Shown: positions 51,814 to 60,871 of the stretch, in pieces
How the letters are laid out: each line of letters opens with the position of its first letter
How positions within the stretch are numbered: the stretch's first letter is position 1
NCBI RefSeq assembly: GCF_003315595.1
Contig: NZ_QNQU01000024.1
Coordinates: forward strand, 34,939 to 98,938
Reading direction: 5' to 3'
Length of the DNA stretch: 64,000 nucleotides
DNA from: Pedobacter miscanthi
Lineage (GTDB): Bacteria; Bacteroidota; Bacteroidia; Sphingobacteriales; Sphingobacteriaceae
Notes under the pieces: generated by a model
The model's database searches: none
The model's input: the letters and a program-made list of their open reading frames with translations, nothing else
Told to the model about the DNA's origin: nothing
Program-made: the position numbers and the translations under genes

Positions 51814-53058
51814 CTAAACTGTTTCTTTAAGTAGATTTAATAGCATGGTTAGTGCCGATGCTGCCGAACGTTCGATGTTCTGGATGCGTTTGTTACTGAA
51901 ATTAAACACCTTAGCTACGGTTTTATGTTTGGAAGAAATTGCAATCCATACCGTACCTACCGGTTTATCTTCCGTTCCGCCATCCGGACCGGCGATGCCG
52001 CTAACCGCAATGGAATAATCGGTTTTAAAGTTTTTTATGGCACCCTCGGCCATTTCTGTAACGGTTTGCTCGCTCACCGCGCCAAAAGTAATTAGTGTGC
52101 TTTCTTTTACGCCCAGAATGGATTCTTTGAGTTCGTAAGCATAAGCCACTGCCCCGCCCCAATATACTGAAGAACAACCGGGGTGTTGAGTAATTAAATG
52201 CGCAATATAGCCACCTGTACAGCTTTCGGCAGTGGAGAGGGTTAAGCCCTTCTCTTTCATGATATTCAGGATGGCTTTTTCCAAGGCAATATCCTCATCA
52301 ATCACCACAAATTTGTTCACCTTTGCAATAATCTGTTTGGCGTAAACTTCCACTTCTGCCTTTAAATCTGCTTCGTTATCACCTTTGGCCGACAAGCGCA
52401 AACGCACCTGACCCAGTTTTGGCAGATAAGCGAGTTTGATATGTGCTGGCAGGCTATCTTCAATTTCTTCAATTTCTTTTGCCAGAAAAGATTCGCCGAT
52501 ATTTGCAGTAAGGATGGTTTTATGCACGATAGATGGTAGCTTAAACCGTTGCGTAATCCTCGGCAGAATTTCATCATCCATCAAATACATCATTTCGTAA
52601 GGTACACCTGGCATGGAAACAAAAATCCTGTCATTTTGCTCAAACCACATGCAGGGTGCGGTACCGTTTTTATTTACAATCACCTCGCAGCCATCAGGCA
52701 CATCAGCCTGCTGAATATTGACATCCAGCAATGGACGATTGTATTTCTCAAAAATCTGACGAACCATTTCCAGGGCTCCTGCATCATTGCGGAAACCCAT
52801 GTTAAAATATTTCGCCAGCGTTTTTTTGGTGATATCATCTTTGGTTGGACCTAAACCACCGGTAATCAAGATAATATCAGCACGTTTTTCGGCCTGTGCC
52901 AGGGCTTCGAGAATATGCTGTTCATCGTCAGAAACTGAGGTAATCTGTTTCACGGAAACGCCGATCAGATTTAACTGTTTGGCCATCCAGGCAGAATTCG
53001 TATCAACGATCTGGCCAATGAGAATTTCATCGCCAATGGTAATAATTTCGGCTAGCAT
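51814..53058 (-). CDS. cinA: CinA: NMN deamidase and ADP-ribose pyrophosphatase-like protein
   Basis: A 414-aa two-domain protein. The N-terminal MoCF-like COG1058 domain (residues 1-170) starts AEIITIGDEILIGQIVDTNS and has ILITGGLGPTKDDITK. The C-terminal CinA domain (about 255-414) has LSTAESCTGGYIAHLI, SEQTVTEMAEGA and AVSGIAGPDGGTEDKPVGTVWIA (in parts). The C-terminal domain deamidates nicotinamide mononucleotide in pyridine-nucleotide recycling. It starts four bases after the LptD-like gene and probably shares its transcript. Confidence 0.94.
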   Translation of the reverse strand: MLAEIITIGDEILIGQIVDTNSAWMAKQLNLIGVSVKQITSVSDDEQHILEALAQAEKRADIILITGGLGPTKDDITKKTLAKYFNMGFRNDAGALEMVRQIFEKYNRPLLDVNIQQADVPDGCEVIVNKNGTAPCMWFEQNDRIFVSMPGVPYEMMYLMDDEILPRITQRFKLPSIVHKTILTANIGESFLAKEIEEIEDSLPAHIKLAYLPKLGQVRLRLSAKGDNEADLKAEVEVYAKQIIAKVNKFVVIDEDIALEKAILNIMKEKGLTLSTAESCTGGYIAHLITQHPGCSSVYWGGAVAYAYELKESILGVKESTLITFGAVSEQTVTEMAEGAIKNFKTDYSIAVSGIAGPDGGTEDKPVGTVWIAISSKHKTVAKVFNFSNKRIQNIERSAASALTMLLNLLKETV

Positions 53059-53062
53059 AATT

Positions 53063-55723
53063 TTATCGGTATGTGCTGTAAAAACCTTGTCTTTTGCTCA
53101 ATTTCAAATCCTGCAATATTGATGCCTTAACCTTAATTGTTAATGTATAACTTTTGTAAAGACCAAAAGGAACCCAGGTTACATTCATGTCCCAGCAATG
53201 CAAATCGCGGTAAATACCCAGATTCATAGGGGTTAAACCATTGTTTTTAAAATCGTAACCCGATTGAAAGGTAACTTTCCATTTTGGCGTTAAGTTAACA
53301 TCGCCATTAAATGTTAATGTGTTCGACAGATTGGTTGTGTTTCCGTCATTGGTATATTGAAAACTATAGGCAAACGAGAAATTCCATGGAATATTGAAAT
53401 CAACAAATGCATTAGGATCGCGGCTAATGGCTGCCAGTTGTTCTGATTGAATATCGGTTAAACCTTTTTTATTGGCAGCGTCGCCAAGTTTATCGTTCGC
53501 TTCGTTTTTACGTTTTAAAGCTTCTGGATTTAAGCTATAATCGAATGAGAAACCAAAATTGGTTAAGCGTGGCAGAAATTTACCTGCCTGCCAGAAATAA
53601 CGGTCTTGCCTGATCCGTAACGAAGATCCCGGGATGGTATCGGCAGTAAGTGCATAGGGATCCAATGTTCCGTTATAATTGATACCCAGTTTATCCGTAA
53701 ACTGCGAACGGCCACTAAAACCGATAGTCGACAGCTTATAACTGGTAGCAAGAAAATTATAGGAACCATTAAAACTCAAACCCTGGATAATTGGGATTTT
53801 CTTTGAGCCGGTTCCGGTTGTGTCGTTTTTGTTCCTTACCTTTAATTCGACCGTGTTATCTAAACCAAATCCAATAGATGCATTGGGCCCGCCAAACGAG
53901 CCCGGCTGCGCCATACCATCAAAAATAGAATACTTTAATGGCACCCCGGTAATTACAATTGGCCTTCCGTTCTGGTCTATTGCAGGTCGGTAAGGTCCTG
54001 CTCCTGCTTTTGTAAAATCAGGTGAATAAGAAAACGACACGTTTGGAGTCATTACATGCCTTAATGCCTGTATTTTTCCCTGTGGATTAAAATCTTTTCT
54101 TCCGTATATTTTGGTTGATAAACTGGTTGATAGACTATAACTACCAGCTCTTTTAAAACCACTTACTGTGTCTTCCCTAAAACTGTAGGTATTGTCGGCA
54201 TAACTGGTATACCTCCTGTTAACACTCTGGAAATTCCAAACCTCATTGTAGGTACCGCCCAAACTAAAGTTAAGGTATTTCAAAGCTGTAAACGACATAT
54301 TTACAGGAATACTATGCGAAAAACCACTTCTTAAACGCTTTAAACCATCATTCTGGAAAAGCAAACTATCAAAAGTATCAATCCGGTTTGTTCCCTGTAA
54401 ACTGTAGCCTACCGTAATTTTCTGATACCATTTCTGCTCTCCAACTGATGTTTTAGAACTAAAAGGGTTAAATGTTGGCACGTTGAAAGTTAATTCTGGT
54501 AACCTTAACGATATTGCCCTGGTGCTCAAAGTCTGATCACTTGATGCAGCCAAAGAGAAGTTCATCCCGTTCGAATAAGCTTTCGCATAACTCACACTAC
54601 TACTGGTTGAGTTGGTTGCTATGGTATTAATATCGTATGATGCTCCGGCAGCTGTATTTTTATAATAACCTTTTCTTCCTGTTGATACCAACCGCACACT
54701 TGCGCTAAAGGTGGTTCCGGGATTGGCGTTGGCATTTTGGCTATGACTCCAGTTGATGCTAAAGTTTTTGGTCGGGTTTGCAAATGCTTCCGTACCCTCT
54801 AATCCATCTTTAAAACTGGCATAAGATACATTGATGTTACCGCTGTATTTGTACCTTTTGGTGTAATTACTCAATACACTCGTTTCGTAAGAGCCATTGG
54901 TATAAATAGACCCCATTAACTTGGCATCCCAATAATCGTTCAAACCGAGGTAGTATCCACCATTCTGTAAGAAAAACCCTCTTGTGGCATCTTCACCTGG
55001 TGTTGGCAAAATTACCCCAGAGGTACGTTTATTCTGTTTTGGAAAAAATGCAAAGGGAAGCCCCAAAAAGGTTGGAATATCTTCAATAATCATGTAAACC
55101 GGACCTGTAATAATCTGTTTTTCGGTTACTACGCCCTTAGAAATCATCAACCCAAAGTGTGGATGTGGCAAATTACAGGTGCTGTACATCACATTTTTAA
55201 TGTGCAGCTCGTCATCTATCTGTTTTTTACTTTGCCCACCGGAGAAAAACCCACCCTCCTGCTCGGAGAAAACGCCATAAACTTTAGCTTTGGTGGTTTC
55301 TGAATTGTAAAATATTGAATCGGCGATGGCAGTACCATCATTGCCTGATTTAAAAATCGGTCTGCCCGTATACCTTCCTGTTTTTGGATCTTTTAAACCT
55401 TTTGCGAAAATAGTATTCAGCTTTTGATTGTATTCGATGTAATTCGCATCTAATTCAAAATCGCCATAGATAACCCTTGCATTTCCGTAGAGATAAACAA
55501 TATTTTTATCGGCGCTCATTTTTACAGAGTCGTCTGCTTTGTACTCCACTTTCTGGTCGAGACTGCTATTATTTTTGCCGGTCTTTTTAACCGTATCCTT
55601 TTTAGTTGTATCCTGTTTGATGATCTGTTGCAATGAAAATCGCGAAAATGCGTTAGCTTTACCAACAACAAGTGTTAATAAAATGACAGAAATTAGTAAA
55701 ATAGAGCTCTTAAGAAGTTTCAA
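53063..55723 (-). CDS. LptD-like outer-membrane LPS-assembly protein
   Basis: An 886-aa exported outer-membrane protein. The N-terminal part (residues about 55-230) is an OstA/jelly-roll domain: VYLYGNARVIYGDFELDANYIEY and ADSIFYNSETTKAKVYGVF. The rest is a long beta-barrel with VYMIIEDIPTFLGLPFAFFP, typical of Bacteroidota LptD. It should insert lipopolysaccharide into the outer leaflet. The only start that keeps the signal peptide is TTG at 55723, with an in-frame stop six codons upstream. The start codons of this gene and the divergent amidase gene are only 29 bases apart. Confidence 0.85.
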   Translation of the reverse strand: MKLLKSSILLISVILLTLVVGKANAFSRFSLQQIIKQDTTKKDTVKKTGKNNSSLDQKVEYKADDSVKMSADKNIVYLYGNARVIYGDFELDANYIEYNQKLNTIFAKGLKDPKTGRYTGRPIFKSGNDGTAIADSIFYNSETTKAKVYGVFSEQEGGFFSGGQSKKQIDDELHIKNVMYSTCNLPHPHFGLMISKGVVTEKQIITGPVYMIIEDIPTFLGLPFAFFPKQNKRTSGVILPTPGEDATRGFFLQNGGYYLGLNDYWDAKLMGSIYTNGSYETSVLSNYTKRYKYSGNINVSYASFKDGLEGTEAFANPTKNFSINWSHSQNANANPGTTFSASVRLVSTGRKGYYKNTAAGASYDINTIATNSTSSSVSYAKAYSNGMNFSLAASSDQTLSTRAISLRLPELTFNVPTFNPFSSKTSVGEQKWYQKITVGYSLQGTNRIDTFDSLLFQNDGLKRLRSGFSHSIPVNMSFTALKYLNFSLGGTYNEVWNFQSVNRRYTSYADNTYSFREDTVSGFKRAGSYSLSTSLSTKIYGRKDFNPQGKIQALRHVMTPNVSFSYSPDFTKAGAGPYRPAIDQNGRPIVITGVPLKYSIFDGMAQPGSFGGPNASIGFGLDNTVELKVRNKNDTTGTGSKKIPIIQGLSFNGSYNFLATSYKLSTIGFSGRSQFTDKLGINYNGTLDPYALTADTIPGSSLRIRQDRYFWQAGKFLPRLTNFGFSFDYSLNPEALKRKNEANDKLGDAANKKGLTDIQSEQLAAISRDPNAFVDFNIPWNFSFAYSFQYTNDGNTTNLSNTLTFNGDVNLTPKWKVTFQSGYDFKNNGLTPMNLGIYRDLHCWDMNVTWVPFGLYKSYTLTIKVKASILQDLKLSKRQGFYSTYR

Positions 55724-55739
55724 ATTCGTGTTTGAATGT

Positions 55740-55747
55740 TATTTTTG
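55740..55747 (+). promoter_or_regulatory. Candidate -7 box (TATTTTTG) for the first amidase gene
   Basis: An exact TAnnTTTG match five bases before the ATG at 55753, so the transcript would be nearly leaderless. No good -33 TTG is seen. Confidence 0.4.
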
Positions 55748-55752
55748 CACAA

Positions 55753-56661
55753 ATGTTTAATCAAAAACGTTCAAAATTAGTGAAAAATATACCATTGATG
55801 TATCTTAAATCCATTTTAACCTTTATTATTTATTTAGTATTATCCAACACTGTTGATAATCAGGTCTTTGCACAGGAATATAAAATTAAAACAATTGTAA
55901 TTGATGCTGGTCACGGAGGCAAAGACGGCGCTACACATGGGGTCTATTCTAAAGAAAAAGATGTTGCCCTTAGAACAGCTTTAAACCTTGGAAAGGCGCT
56001 CCAGGACAGTTTGAAAGACATTAAAGTAATCTATACCAGACAAACCGACGTTTTTATTCCATTATACGAACGCATTAACATCGCCAATAATGCAAAAGCG
56101 GATTTATTTATCTCCATCCACTTAAATGACATGCCTGTCCGTGTTTCGCGGGTGGTTGATTATTATAAAAAAGTGCGTGGACGGAAAGTTCCGGTTTACA
56201 GAACGGTAACTTCAAAAAGTACTTCTACGCGGGGAACAGAGACTTTTGTTTCGGGTACCGGCCGTTTGGGAGAACAGGATGAGGTAATCAAAAGGGAAAA
56301 CGCCTCGATGTTCCTGGAAGATAACTACCAGAAAAACTATGAGGGTTTTATTGCCAATACACCCGAAAATGATATTATGTTATCTTTAATGAAACAAACC
56401 AATAGGGATAGGAGTTTAAAGTTTGCTTCCCTGTTACAGCAAGAGTATGTAAATGCAGGCCGTACCAACCGCGGTGTGCAGGAAAAAAGCCTTGCAGTAT
56501 TAGCAAGGGCGGCAATGCCGGCAGTTTTAACTGAAATTGGTTTTGTGAGTAATCCTGAAGACGAAGACTATATGAACTCAGAAGAAGGACAAAATGAGAT
56601 TGTAACAGGTATTATCAGGGCAATTAAAAATTACAAGCGTATAGCCGAAACATCATTTTAA
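55753..56661 (+). CDS. N-acetylmuramoyl-L-alanine amidase (Amidase_3), first of a tandem pair
   Basis: A 302-aa secreted zinc amidase that cuts the bond between N-acetylmuramic acid and the stem peptide of peptidoglycan. A signal-anchor-like segment precedes VFAQ. The catalytic domain has VIDAGHGGKDGA, FIPLYERINIAN, LFISIHLND and a final PAVLTEIGFVSNPEDE, with zinc ligands His, Glu and His and the catalytic Glu in LTEIG. It has a roughly 45-residue insertion (VDYYKKVRGRKVPVYR) absent from the second copy. The ATG at 55753 is preferred to an upstream TTG at 55732. Confidence 0.9.
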   Translation: MFNQKRSKLVKNIPLMYLKSILTFIIYLVLSNTVDNQVFAQEYKIKTIVIDAGHGGKDGATHGVYSKEKDVALRTALNLGKALQDSLKDIKVIYTRQTDVFIPLYERINIANNAKADLFISIHLNDMPVRVSRVVDYYKKVRGRKVPVYRTVTSKSTSTRGTETFVSGTGRLGEQDEVIKRENASMFLEDNYQKNYEGFIANTPENDIMLSLMKQTNRDRSLKFASLLQQEYVNAGRTNRGVQEKSLAVLARAAMPAVLTEIGFVSNPEDEDYMNSEEGQNEIVTGIIRAIKNYKRIAETSF

Positions 56662-56671
56662 AAACTTATAA

Positions 56672-57448
56672 ATGAAGATCAAACTTCTGATAACCATATT
56701 TCTCTTTTCCATTTTTGCCATAAACCAAACTTTTGCCCAGGGTTATAAAATTAAAACCATCGTAATCGATCCCGGTCACGGAGGCAGAAAACCCGGCGCT
56801 TCGGGCAATTATTCGAAAGAAAAAGATATTGCGTTAAAAGTTGCATTAAAGCTGGGCGAACTGATTAAAGATGAGCTACCCGATATTAAAGTGATCTTTA
56901 CCCGTAAAACAGATGTTGATGTTGACCTTTACCGCCGTGCAGAAATAGCGAATGATGCCAATGCCGATCTTTTTATTTCGGTACACTGCAATTCCATGCC
57001 GCCTGGCAATAAACATATAAAAGGCGTTGAAACCCTGGTGGCCGGATCGCATCGCCTCAAAGAGCAGGATGCCGCCATCCGTGAAAATGCCGATATTAAA
57101 CTGGAGAAGAACTATAAAAGCAAATACGATGGTTACGATCCGAACAACCCGAGCAGTTTTATCCTCTTTTCCTTACTAAAAAATGCCTTCCGCGATAAAA
57201 GCATTAAATTCGCCAAAATGATTCAGAACAGCTATATCAGCAGGGATGAAAGATTAAGTCGTGGCGTTAAAGAACAGGGCGTTTTGGTACTACAGCGTTG
57301 TGGTATGCCCGCTGTGTTAACTGAGGTTGGTTTTATCTCCAATACAGACGAAGAAAAATATATTAATTCGCAAAAAGGCCAGAATGAAATTGCCAATTCT
57401 ATTCTGGAAGCAATAAAAACATATAAAAAAAATATTGAAGTTAAATAA
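56672..57448 (+). CDS. N-acetylmuramoyl-L-alanine amidase (Amidase_3), second of a tandem pair
   Basis: A 258-aa paralogue of the preceding gene product, ten bases downstream. The signal peptide ends FAQ. Catalytic segments are VIDPGHGGRKPGA, YRRAEIANDANADLFISVH and PAVLTEVGFISNTDEE. The insertion seen in the first copy is absent. The two enzymes probably divide roles in cell separation or wall turnover; this is inference. Such amidases sit beside MCE-transport genes in many Bacteroidota, as here. Confidence 0.9.
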   Translation: MKIKLLITIFLFSIFAINQTFAQGYKIKTIVIDPGHGGRKPGASGNYSKEKDIALKVALKLGELIKDELPDIKVIFTRKTDVDVDLYRRAEIANDANADLFISVHCNSMPPGNKHIKGVETLVAGSHRLKEQDAAIRENADIKLEKNYKSKYDGYDPNNPSSFILFSLLKNAFRDKSIKFAKMIQNSYISRDERLSRGVKEQGVLVLQRCGMPAVLTEVGFISNTDEEKYINSQKGQNEIANSILEAIKTYKKNIEVK

Positions 57449-57623
57449 GTGGCATTATAAATGATAGTTATTTTAACTTTGCAGAAAATATTAAACATAC
57501 ACCAAACAAAACAATTGATGTAGGCTTTGTGTATTTATAAAGTTTAACATTACAAAAAAGAAATTACGCTCAGGCAAGTTTTAATAAACGGTTAAAACCT
57601 GCAGCCACTAAATAAAAACACTT

Positions 57624-58577
57624 ATGAAGATTAAGAACGAAACCAAAGTAGGTATTTTAGCCGCATTTGCCATTGCTTTACTCATTATTGGATATAACTT
57701 TTTAAAAGGAAACTCTATTTTTTCGAACGAAACAACCTTATTCGCGAGATACTCAAGGGTTGACGGTTTAACGGTTTCGAAACCCATACTGATTAATGGT
57801 TACCAGATTGGCCGTGTTGCAAAACTACAGTTAGAACCGGGAGGAACCATTCTGGCTACTTTAAACATTAACAGCAAGTACGAAATTCCCGAAAACAGTA
57901 TTGCACGTTTAGAGGGTACCGACCTTTTGGGCAGTAAAGCAATTGTAATGTCGTTAGGTAACTCTAAAAAAATGGCTGAAGATGGTTTTATCTTAAATGG
58001 CAATGTAGAAAAGGGATTGATGGAGCAGGTTCAGCCGATACAAAAGAAAGCTGAATTGATTATTGGTAAAATGGATTCTATTTTAAGCAGTGTAAATTCT
58101 ATCCTGAATCCTAACTTCCAGAAAAACGTTGATAAGAGTTTCAACAGTATTGCAGGTACATTGGCCTCGTTAGAAACTACCTCTAAAAAAGTTGATGGTT
58201 TGGTTGGTTCTGAAAGCGTGCGTATTCAGTCTATTTTGAAAAATGTAGAAGGTATTACCGCAAACCTGAATAATAATAACCAAAAAATCACTGATATTCT
58301 AGCCAACATCAATACAGTAACCGATAAGTTCGCAGCAGCCAACTTTAAAGAAACATTGGATAATGCAAACAATGCTATTGCCGATCTTCAAAGCGTAATC
58401 TCGGGGATTAAAAATGGAAAAGGCAGTTTAGGTTTATTATTGAATGATGATAAGATGTATCAGAATTTAAACAATGCTTCTAAAAACCTGGATGAATTAA
58501 TGATCGATTTAAAAGCAAATCCAAAACGTTACGTACACTTCTCAGTATTTGGAGGCGGAAACAAAAAAGATAAGTAA
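57624..58577 (+). CDS. MlaD/MCE-domain lipid-transport protein
   Basis: A 317-aa protein anchored by one N-terminal helix (VGILAAFAIALLIIGYNFL). Residues about 38-115 form the MCE domain: LFARYSRVDGLTVSKPILIN and GYQIGRVAKLQL. The C-terminal 170 residues are a long helical, coiled-coil-like region. MCE proteins form hexameric rings or tubes that carry phospholipids between the inner and outer membranes, with an MlaE permease and MlaF ATPase. Those two genes are not adjacent in this window. A good terminator follows. Confidence 0.9.
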   Translation: MKIKNETKVGILAAFAIALLIIGYNFLKGNSIFSNETTLFARYSRVDGLTVSKPILINGYQIGRVAKLQLEPGGTILATLNINSKYEIPENSIARLEGTDLLGSKAIVMSLGNSKKMAEDGFILNGNVEKGLMEQVQPIQKKAELIIGKMDSILSSVNSILNPNFQKNVDKSFNSIAGTLASLETTSKKVDGLVGSESVRIQSILKNVEGITANLNNNNQKITDILANINTVTDKFAAANFKETLDNANNAIADLQSVISGIKNGKGSLGLLLNDDKMYQNLNNASKNLDELMIDLKANPKRYVHFSVFGGGNKKDK

Positions 58578-58595
58578 TCAATTTTTATAAAGTCG

Positions 58596-58629
58596 AAAGC
58601 CCTGCAGTTTTTAATTGCGGGGCTTTTTT
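58596..58629 (+). terminator. Rho-independent terminator after the MCE gene
   Basis: AAAGCCCTGCA pairs with TGCGGGGCTTT around a 9-base loop, followed by a T run. Confidence 0.9.
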
Positions 58630-58640
58630 GTATTAATTTT

Positions 58641-59185
58641 TAGCCACGGAAACACAGATTATCACGGATACTTTCTTTTAACGCATGCTATACCTCACGT
58701 CGTCATCTCGACCTACACTTCAGGTCGTCATCTCGACCGTAGCGGAGAGATCTATCTCGAGGCAGATTTAGCTTCGCTGAGCACTTACGTGGTTCTAGGC
58801 TACGCTATACTTCGCTAGAAATGACGTCGATTATCTGTTAGCCACGGATGCACGGATTAACACGGATACTTTCTTTTAAAGAATGTTATACCTCACGTCG
58901 TCATCTCGACCATAGCGGAGAGATCTATCTCGAGGCAGATTTAGCTTCGCTGAGCACTTACGTGGTTCTCGGCTACGCTATACTTCGCTAGAAATGACGT
59001 CGATTATCTGTTAGCCACGGATGCACGGATTAACACGGATACTTTCTTTTAAAGAATGCTATACCTCACGTCGTCATCTCGACTGAAGCGCAGCGAAATG
59101 GAGAGATCTATCTCGAGGCAGATTTAGCTTCGCTGAGCACTTACGTGGTTCTAGGCTACGCTATACTTCGCTCGAAATGATGTGG
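58641..59185. repeat. Three direct repeats of a 170-200-bp intergenic element
   Basis: Copies begin TAGCCACGG at 58641, 58839 and 59012. Each contains CACGGATACTTTCTTTTAA, CCTCACGTCGTCATCTCGAC, GAGAGATCTATCTCGAGGCA and CTTCGCTGAGCACTTACGTG. The first copy has an extra 25-bp TCGTCATCTCGACC duplication. All are non-coding. The 59186-59473 remainder holds two CATCCTGAGCG(T/C)AGTCGAAGGATCTTTA words and the hairpin at 59442-59468. Confidence 0.85.
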
Positions 59186-59441
59186 AAGAATTGAAACACA
59201 GACTAACTCAGAATATCTCTTGCTGATTTATCATCCTGAGCGTAGTCGAAGGATCTTTAACGGGGGAGCTTTTTCAGCCACGAAGACACAGATTAACACG
59301 AAATACTCTCCTCCTGTTGTCATCCTGAGCGCAGTCGAAGGATCTTTATTCTGGCGTTAGCACCTCGCTAAGCCCATAGCAAAAACAAATACTATCGTTT
59401 AAAATATAGAATGTCGTAGCGCGACGCTACTACTAGAAAGT

Positions 59442-59468
59442 AGACCCTGAAATAAATTCAGGGTGACG
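59442..59468. repeat. Dispersed hairpin repeat (CCCTGA/TCAGGG family)
   Basis: GACCCTGAAATAAATTCAGGGT, split as CCCTGAA and TTCAGGG. Six bases from the RNase Z stop codon, so it may also help terminate that gene. Confidence 0.65.
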
Positions 59469-59473
59469 ATTAA

Positions 59474-60382
59474 TTAAAGCGAAAAAGTTCTTCCTTCAAC
59501 CGCTAAATCTGTATTCTCGAAAACTGATTGCGCTTCTTCCAGAAGCATCTGCAGCGTTTTATAACGTGAAGAAAAATGCCCGATGAGTAATTTCTTTGCT
59601 CCCACAATTTTAGCTACTTCTCCTGCCTGTAAGGCGGTTGTATGGTGGGTTTCATTTGCCCTATCCAAAAGATCGTGCATAAAAGTAGCTTCGTGGTAAA
59701 GCGTATCGCAGCCATTGATGGTAGAAAAATACCTTTCGTCGAATAAAGTATCCGAGCAATAAGCGTAACTGCGTGGTGCATCCGCTTCAATGGTATAATC
59801 GGCACTGCGTAAAACATCGCCGTTGGGAAGTTCTACATCAACACCTTTTTTTAATGCGGTATAATAAGCCATAGGTACTTCATCAGCCTTTTCTTTAATC
59901 AGCTTGCGCTGTCTTTTCTTTTGCTGAAAAATAAAACCTGTGGTTGGAATGCGGTGGTTTAAAACGATGGTTTTTACAATAAGATCGCTGTTTTCGAAAA
60001 TCTGGGTAGATTGGTCTGCTTCGATCGGAAAAAATTCAATTGGATATCTTAAAACGGTATCGGAATATTTAAACTGGATTTCAAGAATTTCGAGTAAAGG
60101 TTTCGGACCAAAAATCTGCATGGGTTTTATCCTGCCGTTTAAATGCAAGCTCGACAACAACCCGATCAGGCCAAAATAATGATCGCCATGTAAGTGACTG
60201 ATAAAAATATAGTCAATCCGTGCTGCTTTAAGGTTAAATTTAGTGAGTTGCTGTTGTGTACCTTCGCCGCAATCGATCAAATAATATTTTTCGTTACAAT
60301 TTAAAAGCTGTGCCGATGGATTCCTGTTAAATACAGGTGTTGCAGAACTGCTTCCCAAAATAGTAACCTCAAACTTCATCAT
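59474..60382 (-). CDS. rnz: Ribonuclease Z
   Basis: A 302-aa metallo-beta-lactamase-fold nuclease that matures tRNA 3' ends. The metal motif is SHLHGDHYFGLIGLL (His63, His65, Asp67, His68). Other ligands are in LNHRIPTTGF, YCSDTLFDE, HEATF and IGHFSSRY, and the insertion for the exosite arm is at about 150-185. The length is typical for the short form. Two adjacent ATG codons (60382 and 60379) are equally possible starts. It follows the STAS gene, from which a terminator separates it. Confidence 0.95.
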   Translation of the reverse strand: MMKFEVTILGSSSATPVFNRNPSAQLLNCNEKYYLIDCGEGTQQQLTKFNLKAARIDYIFISHLHGDHYFGLIGLLSSLHLNGRIKPMQIFGPKPLLEILEIQFKYSDTVLRYPIEFFPIEADQSTQIFENSDLIVKTIVLNHRIPTTGFIFQQKKRQRKLIKEKADEVPMAYYTALKKGVDVELPNGDVLRSADYTIEADAPRSYAYCSDTLFDERYFSTINGCDTLYHEATFMHDLLDRANETHHTTALQAGEVAKIVGAKKLLIGHFSSRYKTLQMLLEEAQSVFENTDLAVEGRTFSL

Positions 60383-60391
60383 GATCAGATA

Positions 60392-60428
60392 TAAAAAGCC
60401 CCGTAGATTTTTAGAAACTACGAGGCCC
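60392..60428 (-). terminator. Terminator between the STAS gene and rnz
   Basis: On the minus strand GGCCTCGTAG pairs with CTACGGGGC (one bulge), followed by TTTTTAT. Confidence 0.75.
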
Positions 60429-60449
60429 GTAATGTTATTAAATAATATG

Positions 60450-60827
60450 TTATTTAGCGCCTCTAAACTCTTTTTCCAACTCTTCCATGAAGATGAAATC
60501 TGTTGCTTCGTCTAATGTATTAACAAACGTTACAGACTGAAATATGTTTGATAATTCGATAATTGATGCCAGTTCATCATTAATTCCGGTTACAATAAAT
60601 AATCCGCCAGCTGATTTGCATAGCCTGTCGCCAACCAGCAAACAGCTTAAATCCTGCGCATCGTTACACTCGGTAACCTGGCTTAAATCAACAATGATGT
60701 TCTGAAAGCCCTCTGCATTAAGTAAATAGAATTCTGATTTTAAGCCCGGGGCATTATCATTTGTAAACTTAGGTTCTTCTAACTTTAAGCTTACATATTT
60801 ATCGTGTTTATCTACTGAAAATTTCAT
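60450..60827 (-). CDS. STAS-domain protein without the usual phospho-serine
   Basis: A 125-aa single STAS domain: VDKHDKYVSLKLEEP, then GFQNIIVDLSQVTECNDAQDLSCLL, then GGLFIVTGIND and a C-terminal helix. STAS proteins such as SpoIIAA bind anti-sigma kinases and are switched by phosphorylation of a Ser in a D-S-S-G motif. Here the aligned residues read D-A-Q-D, so the phosphorylated Ser is replaced. It may act as a constitutive or differently controlled partner. There is no adjacent RsbW-like kinase. It lies 44 bases after purC. Confidence 0.82.
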   Translation of the reverse strand: MKFSVDKHDKYVSLKLEEPKFTNDNAPGLKSEFYLLNAEGFQNIIVDLSQVTECNDAQDLSCLLVGDRLCKSAGGLFIVTGINDELASIIELSNIFQSVTFVNTLDEATDFIFMEELEKEFRGAK

Positions 60828-60871
60828 CTCTCTATCTTTAATTCTACTAATGTAGAAATTTCTTTCGAATT

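Noticed and set aside
58615..58818. Plus-strand open frame of 67 codons
   Set aside because: It runs through a terminator and repeat element and recurs in part with every repeat copy.
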